The notes: generated by a model not told the origin, from the sequence alone. A stretch of 64,000 nt of DNA from Solibacillus sp. FSL W7-1436 (GCF_038007305.1 NZ_JBBOWV010000001.1:3710501-3774500); one strand, 5' to 3'; shown: positions 26,054-35,667, numbered from the stretch's first letter. Numbers and translations: made by a program.

Positions 26054-27392
26054 TGTAAGCCCCCATTTCTGCAACTAATTGCTCGATTTCTTCTTTTGTA
26101 CGGATTTCCGTAACAGCAATAAGTGCATGATTTTCTAATTCCGGATAAACACGACCTAAGTCAAAGCCGCCGATAATGCCTTTTTCGATTAATGCTTTGT
26201 TTAGCTCTGTCACATTATGTTTTGTATTTACTACGATTTCGTTAAAGTGTGCACCTTGATAAACCACTTCGAAACCAGCTGCTTCAAATGCATTTTTAGC
26301 AAAGCGTGTCTTCACGATATTTTGTTTCGCCATTTCCTGCATACCTTGTTTTCCAAGGGCTGTCATTGCTACTGATGAAGCAAGTGCCAGTAATGCCTGG
26401 TTTGAACAAATATTAGATGTCGCTTTGTCACGACGGATGTGCTGCTCACGAGCTTGTAATGTTAACACATATCCACGACGTCCATCCTGGTCAACTGTTT
26501 CCCCAACAAGACGGCCCGGTACTTTACGCATTAACTTGTTCGTTACCGCGAAATAGCCACAGTGTGGACCACCGAAGGCTTCGGCAATTCCGAACACCTG
26601 TGCATCCCCGACTGTAATATCCGCGCCTAATTTTCCTGGAGGTGTCAATACACCAAGTGCTAACGGGTTTGCAGATACGATAAACAATCCTTTTGCCTCA
26701 TGTGCAATGTCAGCAAGCGGCTGCAGGTTTTCAACTTGACCGAAGAAGTTCGGATATTGAACGATAACACCGGCTGTCTGGTCATCGATCAGGCCTTTTA
26801 ACGCTTCGATGTCTGTCACACCGTCTTTTGCAGGGATTGTAACGACTTCAATTGATTGTCCTGTCGCATACATTTTCACAACATCTTGATATTCCGGATG
26901 TACCGCTCCTGAAACAAGTAACTTGCCGCGACGTGTATGACCTGCAGCAAGCATACCTGCTTCTGCCAAAGCCGTACCGCCATCATACATAGAAGAGTTT
27001 GCAATATCCATGCCTGTCAGTTCCGTGATCATCGTCTGGAACTCAAAAATTGCTTGAAGTTCGCCTTGAGAAATTTCCGGCTGGTATGGTGTGTATGCTG
27101 TATAGAACTCCGAACGTGAAATCACGTGATCGACAATTACCGGTTTATAGTGATTGTAGACACCAGCACCTAAAAACGATACATTGCTTGCTGTATCTTT
27201 ATTTTTTGATGCAAGTTGTGCCAGTTCCTTCATTAAAGCGGCTTCTGACTTCGCAGGTTTAATATTGTAGCTTCCTTGGAAGCGAACTTTCTCAGGAATA
27301 TCCTCGAAAAGCTCATCAATTGTCGCAACCCCGATACGGTCTAACATTTCTTGTTTATCTTGTTCCGTCATTGGTAAATAACGATGTTTCAT
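26046..27392 (-). CDS. gcvPA: glycine dehydrogenase (decarboxylating) subunit 1
   Basis: N-terminal half of the split P protein, 448 residues, forming a heterotetramer with GcvPB. Family segments include [37 protein letters not shown] and [13 protein letters not shown] at 27392 is preceded by GAGGG. It is separated from gcvT by 126 bp containing several hairpins, and coupled to gcvPB by overlap. Confidence 0.95.
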   Translation of the reverse strand: MKHRYLPMTEQDKQEMLDRIGVATIDELFEDIPEKVRFQGSYNIKPAKSEAALMKELAQLASKNKDTASNVSFLGAGVYNHYKPVIVDHVISRSEFYTAYTPYQPEISQGELQAIFEFQTMITELTGMDIANSSMYDGGTALAEAGMLAAGHTRRGKLLVSGAVHPEYQDVVKMYATGQSIEVVTIPAKDGVTDIEALKGLIDDQTAGVIVQYPNFFGQVENLQPLADIAHEAKGLFIVSANPLALGVLTPPGKLGADITVGDAQVFGIAEAFGGPHCGYFAVTNKLMRKVPGRLVGETVDQDGRRGYVLTLQAREQHIRRDKATSNICSNQALLALASSVAMTALGKQGMQEMAKQNIVKTRFAKNAFEAAGFEVVYQGAHFNEIVVNTKHNVTELNKALIEKGIIGGFDLGRVYPELENHALIAVTEIRTKEEIEQLVAEMGAYNA

Positions 27393-27410
27393 TGTTAACC
27401 CTCTTTTCAA

Positions 27411-27518
27411 AAGTTTTATCCCGCAATTACGGGTAGGAATTTATCTTCTTCTAAAGGCAGCAGACAGGTTTAACTGTCAGTCCGGGGGATGAAGACCCCC
27501 TCCGACTGAAGCGTCACC
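27411..27518 (-). other. hairpin-rich intercistronic element between gcvT and gcvPA
   Basis: Non-coding. It holds CAGTC-GGGGG-(loop)-CCCCC-GACTG (plus strand 27476-27506), a GACAG/CTGTC hairpin next to it, and CCCG-CAATTA-CGGG. None is followed by a T-run on the minus strand, so a simple terminator is unlikely. It may set subunit stoichiometry or RNA stability, or be a genomic repeat; only one copy is present here. Confidence 0.5.
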
Positions 27519-28628
27519 TTATTTTGCACGCTTGTAAAATGGCGTTTCTACTACAACAGCTTTTGCTCTATTTTTTCGTACTTCGATTTCGAGTTCAGTT
27601 CCAATTTCAGTGAATTTTGCGTCAATTAAAGCTAAACCGATATTGCGTTTTGTCATCGGTGACTGTGTTCCTGTTGTTACAAAGCCGATCTCTTCGCCAT
27701 CTTTAAACACTTTATAGCCATGGCGAGGAATACCTTTATCAATCATTTCAATGCCTACCGATTTACGTGTCAGACCATTTTCTTTTTGATCGATTAAAGC
27801 TTGCTGACCGATAAATTGCGGATCTTTCGCCAATTTCACTGCGAAGCCAATGCCCGCTTCCAGTGGTGAAATATCTTTTGAAATCTCTTGGCCATATAAT
27901 GGTAAGCAAGCTTCAAAGCGAAGTGTGTCACGTGCTCCTAAACCGGCAGCTACTACACCTTTGTCTTTTCCTGTTTCTAAAATTTTGTTCCAAAGATCAA
28001 CAATCGCTGCTGGTGCACCGTAAATTTCAAATCCGTCCTCCCCTGTATACCCAGAGCGAGAAACAAGAACTGAATGACCGCCTACATCCACATTGTCCTG
28101 GAATTTAAAATATTTGATTGCCGATAAGTCTGTTTCAGTTAATGTTTGCAGAACTTCCTGTGATAACGGTCCTTGCAAGGCGATTTGAGCATAGTCATCT
28201 GACACATTTGTCACTTTGACTTCCCCTTCGACATGCTCCTGTAACCATTCAAAGTCCTTTTCAATGTTCGCTGCATTTACACATAGCAGATAACGGTTAT
28301 CTTCCAAACGGTATGTAAGTAAATCGTCAACAACACCGCCATCTTCATAACATAATGCACTGTATTGTGCGCCGCCGACTGCAATTTTGGAAATATCGTT
28401 GGATAGGACCTTTTGTAAATAAACAAGCGCATCCGGACCTTCTACGATAATCTCACCCATATGGGATACATCAAAAAGTCCTGCACGGTTACGTACCGCA
28501 TCATGTTCATCTTTGATTGAAGAAAATTGTACAGGTAACTCCCAGCCGCCAAAATCAACTGTTTTCCCGCCATACTTTGCATATTCATCAAAAAGTGGTG
28601 TGCGCTTTAGTTTTAAATCATTTGTCAT
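27519..28628 (-). CDS. gcvT: aminomethyltransferase (glycine cleavage T protein)
   Basis: Transfers the methylene group from aminomethyl-lipoyl GcvH to tetrahydrofolate, releasing ammonia. It is 369 residues with the folate-binding segments [11 protein letters not shown] and [14 protein letters not shown]. The second of two close ATGs (28628) is chosen because GGAGG lies 8 nt upstream; the first is too close. First gene of gcvT-gcvPA-gcvPB and directly controlled by the glycine riboswitch. Confidence 0.96.
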   Translation of the reverse strand: MTNDLKLKRTPLFDEYAKYGGKTVDFGGWELPVQFSSIKDEHDAVRNRAGLFDVSHMGEIIVEGPDALVYLQKVLSNDISKIAVGGAQYSALCYEDGGVVDDLLTYRLEDNRYLLCVNAANIEKDFEWLQEHVEGEVKVTNVSDDYAQIALQGPLSQEVLQTLTETDLSAIKYFKFQDNVDVGGHSVLVSRSGYTGEDGFEIYGAPAAIVDLWNKILETGKDKGVVAAGLGARDTLRFEACLPLYGQEISKDISPLEAGIGFAVKLAKDPQFIGQQALIDQKENGLTRKSVGIEMIDKGIPRHGYKVFKDGEEIGFVTTGTQSPMTKRNIGLALIDAKFTEIGTELEIEVRKNRAKAVVVETPFYKRAK

Positions 28629-28756
28629 GTTCATTTCCTCCTTTAGTTATGTATGTTCATTTCATCTTGCAAAGGGGAAACAACATTACACCTGTCAAAG
28701 TGTAAATCTATCTTTTTAGTTAGAATCATCAGAATATTAAAAGCCGATTTCTCCAC

Positions 28757-28990
28757 AAAAAAAAGACAGACGAATCCCCTTTACCGAGATTCTCTGTCCT
28801 TGCACCTGAAAGTTACACCTGAATTTGATCCACTATCACAATTCAGGCTTTCCCCTTTGGTGGCTGTTCGCAACAATAGCTATTACAGCACTCTCCAGAG
28901 TTGCGTCCAGTACGAGTCTTTTTGCCTGAGAGATTCATAGCATCGCTATTTGCTCCTTCGGCGACGTGACATCACGTTCTCTCCCCGTAC
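28757..28990 (-). promoter_or_regulatory. tandem glycine riboswitch with intrinsic terminator
   Basis: Minus strand shows the first aptamer (GGAGAG, CGCCGAAGGAGCAA, CTCTCAGGCAAAAAGACTC), the linker, the second aptamer (CTCTGGAGAG, ACCAAAGGGGAAA, CTTTCAGGTGCAAGGACAGA), then a GGACAGA-GAATC / GATTC-TCTGTC hairpin followed by eight T (28799-28757). The terminator stem overlaps the end of aptamer 2, so glycine binding should favour read-through into gcvT, as established for Bacillus gcvT. Confidence 0.95.
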
Positions 28991-29122
28991 CATCATCCGC
29001 GTTAGCTTATTTACTTCATGTTATTGCTCTTCTTAGCAATATCCTAACATTGAATGTAATGCAAACGCAATCTTTTTTTAATTTTATTCAAAATACGAAC
29101 ATTAAACAACATTATCGATTTA

Positions 29123-29635
29123 TTATTCGCCTTTAAGTCTTTTCACTTGAAACCCAATATACTCGACAATCTGTCTTAAAGTTCTCCCGGCTGTCAGCAC
29201 TTGTATATGGCCAGCTAATCGATAACTCTTTCTGCGTTGGTGATACAGGTTTTCCAATTCTTGCTCCGATGACGATTGAACAATGGGACGGTTTTTATCA
29301 TTCCGAATACGCATATAAATATCTTCAAATTTTGCATCAAGAAAAAATACAAGCCCTGTACGGCGCATAATTTTCCTGTTTTCTTCATTCACGGCTACCC
29401 CACCGCCTGTTGCGATAATGCATGCTTCATCACGAAAATTCTTTAAAAATTCCGTCTCGATTTTCCGGAAATGTGCTTCGCCGTATTTCTCGAAAATTTC
29501 AGGGATAGTCATACCCTGTTGCCGTACAATTTCATGATCCATATCGTAATATGGCATTTTCAAGAAAAAACTTAAACGTCTGCCTATCGCACTTTTTCCG
29601 CACCCCATAAATCCAACTAAATAAATTTTACGCAT
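29123..29635 (-). CDS. aroK: shikimate kinase
   Basis: ATP-dependent phosphorylation of shikimate at the 3-OH in the chorismate pathway. It is 170 residues with Walker A GFMGCGKSAIGRR, shikimate-binding DMDHEI and the glycine-rich TGGGVAV. The ATG at 29635 has AAGGTG upstream. Position after the comG operon is the same as in B. subtilis. Its product feeds chorismate, the substrate of TrpE further along the window. Confidence 0.94.
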   Translation of the reverse strand: MRKIYLVGFMGCGKSAIGRRLSFFLKMPYYDMDHEIVRQQGMTIPEIFEKYGEAHFRKIETEFLKNFRDEACIIATGGGVAVNEENRKIMRRTGLVFFLDAKFEDIYMRIRNDKNRPIVQSSSEQELENLYHQRRKSYRLAGHIQVLTAGRTLRQIVEYIGFQVKRLKGE

Positions 29636-29787
29636 GCTGTTCACCTTCTTCTAATTACGGACTACTTAATCAATTACGCCTTCACCTATTGTTTCGTTTC
29701 TAATTTGCTTCTTAAATAGAATTATTATAGTTGAAGCAAAATCGCATAATGCGACATTTTTTCGACTTTGCAAAAAGAAGTCGAACT

Positions 29788-29994
29788 TTAAGGTAAATTT
29801 AGTATATTTATCGTAGCACGAACGTAAATAGATTCCAATGAATTATATACTTTTATTTGCGCAAAATATGCATTTGTATAGAAAACAGCCGCTCCGGAAA
29901 CTATGAACAATAAAAATACAGCGAGTAAAAATAATGCACCTTTCTCATTTTGGAGGTAATGGTAATACGAGGTCCCTTTCTCGCTTCGTTCCAT
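29788..29994 (-). CDS. comGG: ComGG-like competence pilus protein (short)
   Basis: 68 residues. KGALFLLAVFLLFIVSGAAVFYTNAYFA is a pilin-like hydrophobic N-terminus, with little following it. Assigned by being last in comGA-GG order. ComGG in B. subtilis is about 124 residues, so this is short. It overlaps comGF by 50 bp and has a weak start site. It may be C-terminally truncated or naturally compact. Confidence 0.6.
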   Translation of the reverse strand: MERSEKGTSYYHYLQNEKGALFLLAVFLLFIVSGAAVFYTNAYFAQIKVYNSLESIYVRATINILNLP

Positions 29995-30400
29995 TTTTCA
30001 TCACTACCTTCATATTCACTTCATTTTCGGTAATTGCCAACTCCCAGTTCTCCACAAAAGGCAGTATAATTTCATTTCCCCCTTTGTTCGACCTTTTGCG
30101 CAAATGCTCTTCCGATTTATCAAAGACAAACAATCGCTCCTCGGGATCATTTAATATTTCCAGTTGCAGCATATTAGAACCGAGAACCTTACCAGATGCG
30201 GAATTCATATTGTACTGATGGAGATCATAAACGAACAATTCCCAGTTCACCTCGTCCTTCATCATTTCAAGCTGTTGAAGATCCCGAACCCATAAAAGGA
30301 TAAGCAGGCTGATCACGCTAAAAAGTACGAACACAGTTAACTGAAACAAGCTTTCCAGTAATGTAAAGCCCCTCTCATTTAATGTTTGCCTCCTTTTCAT
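29945..30400 (-). CDS. comGF: competence protein ComGF
   Basis: 151 residues with a type IV prepilin-like N-terminus RGFTLLESLFQLTVFVLFSV, where cleavage before FTLLE by ComC is expected, and a soluble beta-rich tail. Minor pseudopilin of the DNA-uptake transformation pilus. It follows comGE with a 4-bp overlap. Confidence 0.8.
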   Translation of the reverse strand: MKRRQTLNERGFTLLESLFQLTVFVLFSVISLLILLWVRDLQQLEMMKDEVNWELFVYDLHQYNMNSASGKVLGSNMLQLEILNDPEERLFVFDKSEEHLRKRSNKGGNEIILPFVENWELAITENEVNMKVVMKNGTKRERDLVLPLPPK

Positions 30401-30690
30401 ACACACAGTTCCTCATTCTTATCCTTGTTGTCATACTGAACACATACTTGGTTATCTTCGTAATTCCATTGAAACTGAACACCGTCAATGTACTGAACTC
30501 CTGCTGTTTGTCCATACCTTTTATATTTCATCGCGCCTATAAAAGCTGCTTCTGCTGCATGGGCTTGCACTTTTTGTATGGCAATTTGCTGTTTCATGTT
30601 AAATGTGAGCGGAATGATTGTCGATGTAAGGAAGAATAAAATGACGACTGCCAACAGTGTTTCTACAAGAGTTAGGCCTTCCTGGCTCAT
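30397..30690 (-). CDS. comGE: competence protein ComGE
   Basis: 97 residues from the ATG at 30690, which has GGGAGG upstream. Prepilin motif QEGLTLVETLLAVVILFFLTS. Minor pseudopilin. The 5' end lies inside the 3' end of comGD (92-bp overlap), unusually long. Confidence 0.78.
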   Translation of the reverse strand: MSQEGLTLVETLLAVVILFFLTSTIIPLTFNMKQQIAIQKVQAHAAEAAFIGAMKYKRYGQTAGVQYIDGVQFQWNYEDNQVCVQYDNKDKNEELCV

Positions 30691-31150
30691 GAAAAACCTC
30701 CCTTTCCAAAATTCTGGCTTTGCCGATATTGACGGAGTATTGATGGATTTCATTTTCAAAATGATAAGTTAGTTGTCCAAATGCCTGGACATTTCCTTTC
30801 GTATTGAATACCAGCCGGTTATTCGGAGTGGATAAATACATAGCGATTGGCCGCGCTATACGCTGATCGTATACAATCCCGGAGTTATTGCGCTCCCTTA
30901 CTTGAATCCGCTGACAATTAATAATCTCGACGGTATAGGGCGTACCCTTCTCAATGGATAATAATTGTGTCATGCGTATTAACATCTCATTTTGATTTAT
31001 CACCTGTTTTTCTGTATACTCCATTAACGGATTTTGTGAAAAATAGAGAATCGCTGAATTGACGACTAAAAAAATAAAGAGAACAATGAGCATTTCCATC
31101 AATGTAAAACCCTTTTCATCTTTTAACAGTGATTTAACTTTCCCATTCAT
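30599..31150 (-). CDS. comGD: competence protein ComGD
   Basis: 183 residues with prepilin motif EKGFTLMEMLIVLFIFLVV. The normal domain appears to end around YSVNIGKARI (about residue 150); the remaining 30 residues (EREVFHEPGRPNSCRNTVGS onward) overlap comGE and look like read-on, suggesting a lost stop or a real extension. Starts 2 bp after comGC. Confidence 0.8.
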   Translation of the reverse strand: MNGKVKSLLKDEKGFTLMEMLIVLFIFLVVNSAILYFSQNPLMEYTEKQVINQNEMLIRMTQLLSIEKGTPYTVEIINCQRIQVRERNNSGIVYDQRIARPIAMYLSTPNNRLVFNTKGNVQAFGQLTYHFENEIHQYSVNIGKARILEREVFHEPGRPNSCRNTVGSRHFILPYIDNHSAHI

Positions 31151-31152
31151 CG

Positions 31153-31467
31153 TTATGTTCCGCTATTCCCCGGTCCAATGACTTCGCCTTCCACTATCTT
31201 AATTTCCGTATTATCCGGACATCTTAAATCATCTTCGACAATATAATCCTCTGCAATTAAATCCGAGACCGAAGCCGGATATTCATTATGGTTCAGCTTA
31301 TACGCTTCAACTTGTCCTTGAAGCATCATTATATATGCCTCGCACCCTTTTTTGTCGATCGTTTCAAAGTGCTTAGATACGTTTGGAATTGTAACTAAAA
31401 TCAAAATGGAAATAATTAATAAGACAACAAGCATTTCAACTAATGTAAATCCTTTTTCATTTTTCAT
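31153..31467 (-). CDS. comGC: major competence pseudopilin ComGC
   Basis: 104 residues, prepilin motif EKGFTLVEMLVVLLIISILILV with conserved Glu at mature position 5, followed by KGCEAYIMMLQGQVEAY and a Cys near the end (LRCPDN), consistent with the disulfide of ComGC. ATG 31467 has GGGGTG upstream. Main subunit of the transformation pilus. Confidence 0.9.
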   Translation of the reverse strand: MKNEKGFTLVEMLVVLLIISILILVTIPNVSKHFETIDKKGCEAYIMMLQGQVEAYKLNHNEYPASVSDLIAEDYIVEDDLRCPDNTEIKIVEGEVIGPGNSGT

Positions 31468-31482
31468 CTTTTCCACCCCTTC

Positions 31483-32556
31483 TTATATAAAATCAATGAC
31501 ATCATACATCGGGATTAAAATACTTAAATAGGCAGCAATGACGCAAACGGCGATAACAACAAAAAGCAGCGGCTGAATAATTGCCAGGATTCGTTCAATA
31601 AGTTTCTGCAGTTTTTCATCCAAAAGTTCACAATATAAAATCAGCTCCCTTCCCAGCAAACCGCTCGCTTCACCGTGTGCAATAAAATGCTCAAACTTCG
31701 GATAGAAGTGGCCGACGATTTCCACTGCCCGCTCCAGTGAATCACCAAGAAGAATCCGTTCTTGAAGTGTACCGGCAATATAGGCGATCTGTTTTTGATG
31801 CTGTTGGGTTTTTAAATGATCGAATGCCTTTTGAAGTGAGAAACCTGCCAATAGCAGATTCCCTAAATGACGTGCAAACTGTCTTGTCAGAAAAAGACGC
31901 CAAAAAAGTCCGACGAACGGGATTTTAAATAGGAGATGAAGCTGCAGTTCAATTCGCTTCTTACGGATCTGGTAAACAACTATGGAGAGAATAATGCCGA
32001 AAGCAATGCCGATTGCAACAATGTAGTCCGGCATATGAAGGAAAAACGTCGACCACTGAATGCTCACTGACGATTCACTATGGACGCGGGATGTAATAAC
32101 AGAAGACATATTAGGAAGAAAATACGTGCGAAAGGCTAAAAAAAGCAGGATTAAAAATGTAAATAAAATGAGCGGATAGGACATCACTTTTAATAGTTTC
32201 GTTTTCGCCTGCTGTTGAAAAACGAGCTGCTTTGCGACAAGACCAATCGCTTCGCTCAGCTTGCCCGTCACTTCTGCCAACTCAATTGACACCAAATACT
32301 GTTTATCCAGACAAAGCAGCTGAAATACTTGTGTTGCACTGCCACCCCCGCGCAATATATTTGAAATTTCCTGTTGGACCGGCTCATATTGTTTTACATG
32401 ATAAGGCAACAGCATTTCGATACTGTGGGCAAATGTATAGCCTTCATTTAACAGAGTGGCGATTCGTTGGAGTAACGTTGGGAGCTCTGAGGATTTTATG
32501 ACAGGTTTTTTAAACAAAGTAATGGATGCGGCATTTTTAAGGAGCGGTATATTCAT
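31483..32556 (-). CDS. comGB: competence pilus platform protein ComGB
   Basis: 357 residues, GspF/PilC family inner-membrane platform with two repeats, each ending in a hydrophobic segment, plus a C-terminal helix (ILAIIQPLLFVVIAVCVIAAY). ATG at 32556 with AAGGTGA upstream overlaps comGA by 20 bp. It recruits the ComGA ATPase for pilus assembly. Confidence 0.9.
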   Translation of the reverse strand: MNIPLLKNAASITLFKKPVIKSSELPTLLQRIATLLNEGYTFAHSIEMLLPYHVKQYEPVQQEISNILRGGGSATQVFQLLCLDKQYLVSIELAEVTGKLSEAIGLVAKQLVFQQQAKTKLLKVMSYPLILFTFLILLFLAFRTYFLPNMSSVITSRVHSESSVSIQWSTFFLHMPDYIVAIGIAFGIILSIVVYQIRKKRIELQLHLLFKIPFVGLFWRLFLTRQFARHLGNLLLAGFSLQKAFDHLKTQQHQKQIAYIAGTLQERILLGDSLERAVEIVGHFYPKFEHFIAHGEASGLLGRELILYCELLDEKLQKLIERILAIIQPLLFVVIAVCVIAAYLSILIPMYDVIDFI

Positions 32557-33553
32557 AATAGTCACCTTGCAGTTTTTCGATTTGACCTGCCAATGTTTGA
32601 TCATACGGTAATGAAAATGTTTGTTCTTGGATGATCGACTCAAAGGCAAGCTGCAATTGATCATCGGTTAAAAATTCAAAAATAGCCTTATAGCCGCTGT
32701 CCTCTGTTTCAATGAGACGCTGTGAAACAACACCTCTTAGCATCTGCCGCATTTCCTCAAATGAAACCGATAAATCATGAAGACGGTAAATACAGTTTAC
32801 GGTATCCTTTGCATGGATCGTCGAAATAACGAGGTGTCCGGAAAACGCTGCTTCTATCGCGACTTTCGCCGTTTCCCTGTCACGAATCTCCCCGAGCATA
32901 ATCACTTCCGGAGAGTGCCTTAGTATTGCCTTTAATCCTGCAGAATACGTCATTCCGGCTCGCTCATTCACTTGAATTTGCAATAGCTGTTCCTGCCTGC
33001 TTTCAACCGGATCCTCCAAAGAAATGACGTGTCGGGATAAATGCTGCGAACAATATTGCAGCAATGAATATAATGTCGTCGTTTTGCCTGTTCCGGTCGC
33101 ACCGCTGATTATAATTAACCCGCTCTCCAGCCTGGCCAACCTGTGCAACTGTTCAACACTTCCCCGGAAGTGACATAATGACTGTAACGGGACGGTATAG
33201 TTTTGACGTAATATTCGAACTGCTAAACTTTCTTTGAAGAAGCTGGAAGGTAATGTAGAAATACGGAAGGCGTACATCGACTGGTCGATATATTTTTGGA
33301 AGGAACCGCTTTGAGGCTTTCGCTTTTCACTAATATCAAGAGAAGAAAGAAATTTAAAATAGGAAATCATACGGGTAGCGAGCTCTGTAGGGAGTTCGTC
33401 CTCCTTTTCAAAACGGCCGTATTTCCTCATTAACAGATCATAGCAACTCTCTCTTGGGAGTAAATGAATATCTGTTACGTTTAGCTCGGCCGCCTTGGAT
33501 AAAAGTTCCAAACATTTTTGTTCAATGATCGATAACTGTTTAATGGAAATCAC
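32537..33553 (-). CDS. comGA: competence pilus assembly ATPase ComGA
   Basis: 338 residues, GspE/PilB family. Walker A ISGATGTGKTTTLYS, Asp box VISLEDPVE, Walker B VIMLGEIRDRETA and His box HLVISTIHA are intact. Start taken as GTG 33553, but AAAGAG lies immediately before it, so a non-standard start a few codons later is possible. First gene of the comG operon, downstream of a ComK-like site. Confidence 0.92.
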   Translation of the reverse strand: MISIKQLSIIEQKCLELLSKAAELNVTDIHLLPRESCYDLLMRKYGRFEKEDELPTELATRMISYFKFLSSLDISEKRKPQSGSFQKYIDQSMYAFRISTLPSSFFKESLAVRILRQNYTVPLQSLCHFRGSVEQLHRLARLESGLIIISGATGTGKTTTLYSLLQYCSQHLSRHVISLEDPVESRQEQLLQIQVNERAGMTYSAGLKAILRHSPEVIMLGEIRDRETAKVAIEAAFSGHLVISTIHAKDTVNCIYRLHDLSVSFEEMRQMLRGVVSQRLIETEDSGYKAIFEFLTDDQLQLAFESIIQEQTFSLPYDQTLAGQIEKLQGDYYEYTAP

Positions 33554-33622
33554 CTCTTTACCAATTCATTTGTTGTGACTCCATTATAAATCGTTTGTCC
33601 TGCAATTTATATAAAAATAGGG

Positions 33623-33635
33623 AAAATTTCTTTTT
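33623..33635. promoter_or_regulatory. candidate ComK AT-box upstream of comGA
   Basis: AAAA-N5-TTTT, the ComK half-box, about 70 bp upstream of comGA. A poorer second box (AATA-N5-TTTC) is adjacent; spacing is not a clean K-box, so confidence is limited. Confidence 0.4.
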
Positions 33636-33735
33636 AATAGGAATTTTCTTTCAATATTAACAAATTTGCTAATATTTCATGTAGAATAATAGTAAAGTTA
33701 GCATTTATAATTTTTACCGTATTGGGGGTTTACAA

Positions 33736-34434
33736 ATGATACATCCGATTAAAATTTCCAGCACTTTTGCTGATGAAACCCGGTTTGCTATTTATGAATT
33801 CATGTTGCAGCAAAAGCAATTTCTATCCGTTCAGGATATTGCAGATCAATTTAAAATCCATTCCAATGTAGCTCGTTTGCACTTAACAAAACTTGCAGAA
33901 ATCGGTGCCATTTCTTCCGAACATTTAAAAACCGGAAAAGGCGGACGACCTGGCAGAGTATATAAAGCAAAACAGGAAGGAATCAATTTAAGCATACCTA
34001 GACGCGATACATCTTCATTAATTAAATGGTCACTTGAACTTATCCGTGAACTTGGAGAAGCAGCGTTGAGTAAAGCGCAGGAAATCAGTTACCGTGACGG
34101 GAGACAATCGATGCTTGAACTGATGAAGTCAATTAGACGAAAATCTCCACTTTCTTTTGACGAGAAATTGGCCATGTTAACGAAAAGTGCTACATTAATC
34201 GGTTATATTCCCGAAGTCATTGAGCATAACCAATCCAAATCCATCATATTTTCACTTTACAACTGCCCCTTCCAAGAGCAAATATCAAACTACGGAGAAA
34301 TAGTATGCCAGCTTCATGAATCCTATTTGTATGGACAAGTTGATGCACTGTTTGACCGACATGAAATTTCGAAAATGGAAAGCATGGTAAGTGACTGTGA
34401 CTTCTGTAAATATAAAATTTCCGTACACAATTAA
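33736..34434 (+). CDS. winged-helix regulator with C-terminal Cys cluster (COG2345-like)
   Basis: 232 residues. The N-terminal ArsR/DeoR-like winged helix (about 8-80: TRFAIYEFML, SVQDIADQFKIHSNVARLHL, GGRPGRVYKA) is followed by a helical region and a C-terminal cysteine set NCPF, EIVCQLH, SDCDFCKYKI. This arrangement occurs in SufR-like predicted regulators, where such cysteines bind an Fe-S cluster; that role is inferred here. GGGGG precedes the ATG. Divergent from comGA. Confidence 0.75.
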   Translation: MIHPIKISSTFADETRFAIYEFMLQQKQFLSVQDIADQFKIHSNVARLHLTKLAEIGAISSEHLKTGKGGRPGRVYKAKQEGINLSIPRRDTSSLIKWSLELIRELGEAALSKAQEISYRDGRQSMLELMKSIRRKSPLSFDEKLAMLTKSATLIGYIPEVIEHNQSKSIIFSLYNCPFQEQISNYGEIVCQLHESYLYGQVDALFDRHEISKMESMVSDCDFCKYKISVHN

Positions 34435-34551
34435 TGGAAAAAACATGCCTTTGTCACAACTCTTCCATATCTCACAGTTTACATTATCCAGAAACTTGAT
34501 TTATAATGAATGAGAGACTATTCTATTTTTTTAGAAAAGGAGGGATATTTG

Positions 34552-34794
34552 ATGAGCAATATGTATAAAGTTATGGCATTCTGGACTGCTATTTTCGCCG
34601 TTATGTTCTACCTTGGCGGTATGAACGAGGTTTCGCTATTATTCGTAGGTAATACAGGTTTATTTTTATTATTAGGCTTCTTAAATCTTTCAGAACGCAT
34701 GTACATGTACATTTTTGGCGCATACTTGACTGTTTTCTTCGCCGGTTTCACCTATTACACAACATTCATACACACTCCGGGTGGCGGACATTAA
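34552..34794 (+). CDS. yqgY: DUF2626 membrane protein (YqgY)
   Basis: 80 residues with three hydrophobic helices (FWTAIFAVMFYLGGM, LLFVGNTGLFLLLGFL, YIFGAYLTVFFAGFTYY) and a C-terminal HTPGGGH. ATG 34552 has AAAGGAGGG upstream. The family is conserved across Bacillales next to yqgX; function unknown. Confidence 0.85.
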   Translation: MSNMYKVMAFWTAIFAVMFYLGGMNEVSLLFVGNTGLFLLLGFLNLSERMYMYIFGAYLTVFFAGFTYYTTFIHTPGGGH

Positions 34795-34796
34795 AA

Positions 34797-34832
34797 AACG
34801 ACACGCTCTTTAAAAGAGAGCGGTCGTTTTTT
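34797..34832. terminator. terminator between yqgY and yqgX
   Basis: An AACGAC-CGCTCTTT / AGAGAGCG-GTCGTT hairpin followed by T residues. Confidence 0.85.
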
Positions 34833-34850
34833 CATTTACATATGCGCGGA

Positions 34851-35495
34851 TTAAAAGCCGTTTAAAAACGGGTTGGAATCCATCTCTGCAGCAGGTGTCG
34901 TATAGTCACCATGCCCCGGATAAATAATCGTATCTTCCGGTAATGATAAAAGCTTATCGTGAATCGATTTCAGTAAGACATTCATCGAACCTCCAATCAA
35001 ATCAGTCCGTCCAATGCTTTGTTCGAATAATGTGTCGCCTACAACCGCAAATCCGTCCTCTTTAAAAATGAAAGATACACTTCCCGGGGAATGTCCTGGT
35101 GTATGGGCTACCGTAAAGGTAAAGGCACCGATCGTCATTTCCCCTTCTTTTCGGATGATATGTTCTTCCTCGGGTTTTTTCACAATATAATTCGGCAATT
35201 CCGCGTATTTGCCGGAACCGTTTTTCATCGGATCCGCAAGCCAATCCACTTCTTTTTCATGGACATACAGTGGAATATTGTAGATTGTCCTTACTGCATC
35301 CACTCCACCGATATGATCAAAATGTGTATGGGTCAATAAAATAGCTAACGGATTTAAGCCATTTTTGCGTAATTCATTTACAATGCGTGCCCCTTCTTCA
35401 CCTGGATCAAAAATTAAGCAGTCTTTTTCTTTATTGCTTACAATGTAGCAATTCGTTTGGATCGGTCCAAGACTATATTTTCTAACATTTAACAT
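34851..35495 (-). CDS. yqgX: metallo-beta-lactamase-fold hydrolase (glyoxalase II-like, YqgX)
   Basis: 214 residues with the dinuclear metal motif LTHTHFDHIGG, the third His in AHTPGHSPGS, bridging Asp in VVGDTLF and final His in PGHGDYT. Related to hydroxyacylglutathione hydrolases; in bacillithiol organisms a bacilliredoxin-type thioester substrate is possible (inference). Good GAGGTGAT start site. Confidence 0.85.
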   Translation of the reverse strand: MLNVRKYSLGPIQTNCYIVSNKEKDCLIFDPGEEGARIVNELRKNGLNPLAILLTHTHFDHIGGVDAVRTIYNIPLYVHEKEVDWLADPMKNGSGKYAELPNYIVKKPEEEHIIRKEGEMTIGAFTFTVAHTPGHSPGSVSFIFKEDGFAVVGDTLFEQSIGRTDLIGGSMNVLLKSIHDKLLSLPEDTIIYPGHGDYTTPAAEMDSNPFLNGF

Positions 35496-35667
35496 AGATC
35501 ATCACCTCTGTTTCCATTATACATTTTTTCAATCGATCTCATAGTGAAAGTTATCGTTCAAATAAACGCCACTTTTAATCCTCGACAAACGATTTGGAAA
35601 CCTTTACAATAAAAGAGGAATATTGTTGAGACATTTTTTGGAATGTCGAAAGGAGTGTCAATTTTTT

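Noticed and set aside
29668-29682. Fragment TAATCAATTACGCCT shared with the repeat at 7903
   Set aside because: Only 15 nt match and the partner arm of the hairpin is missing; could be a remnant or chance.
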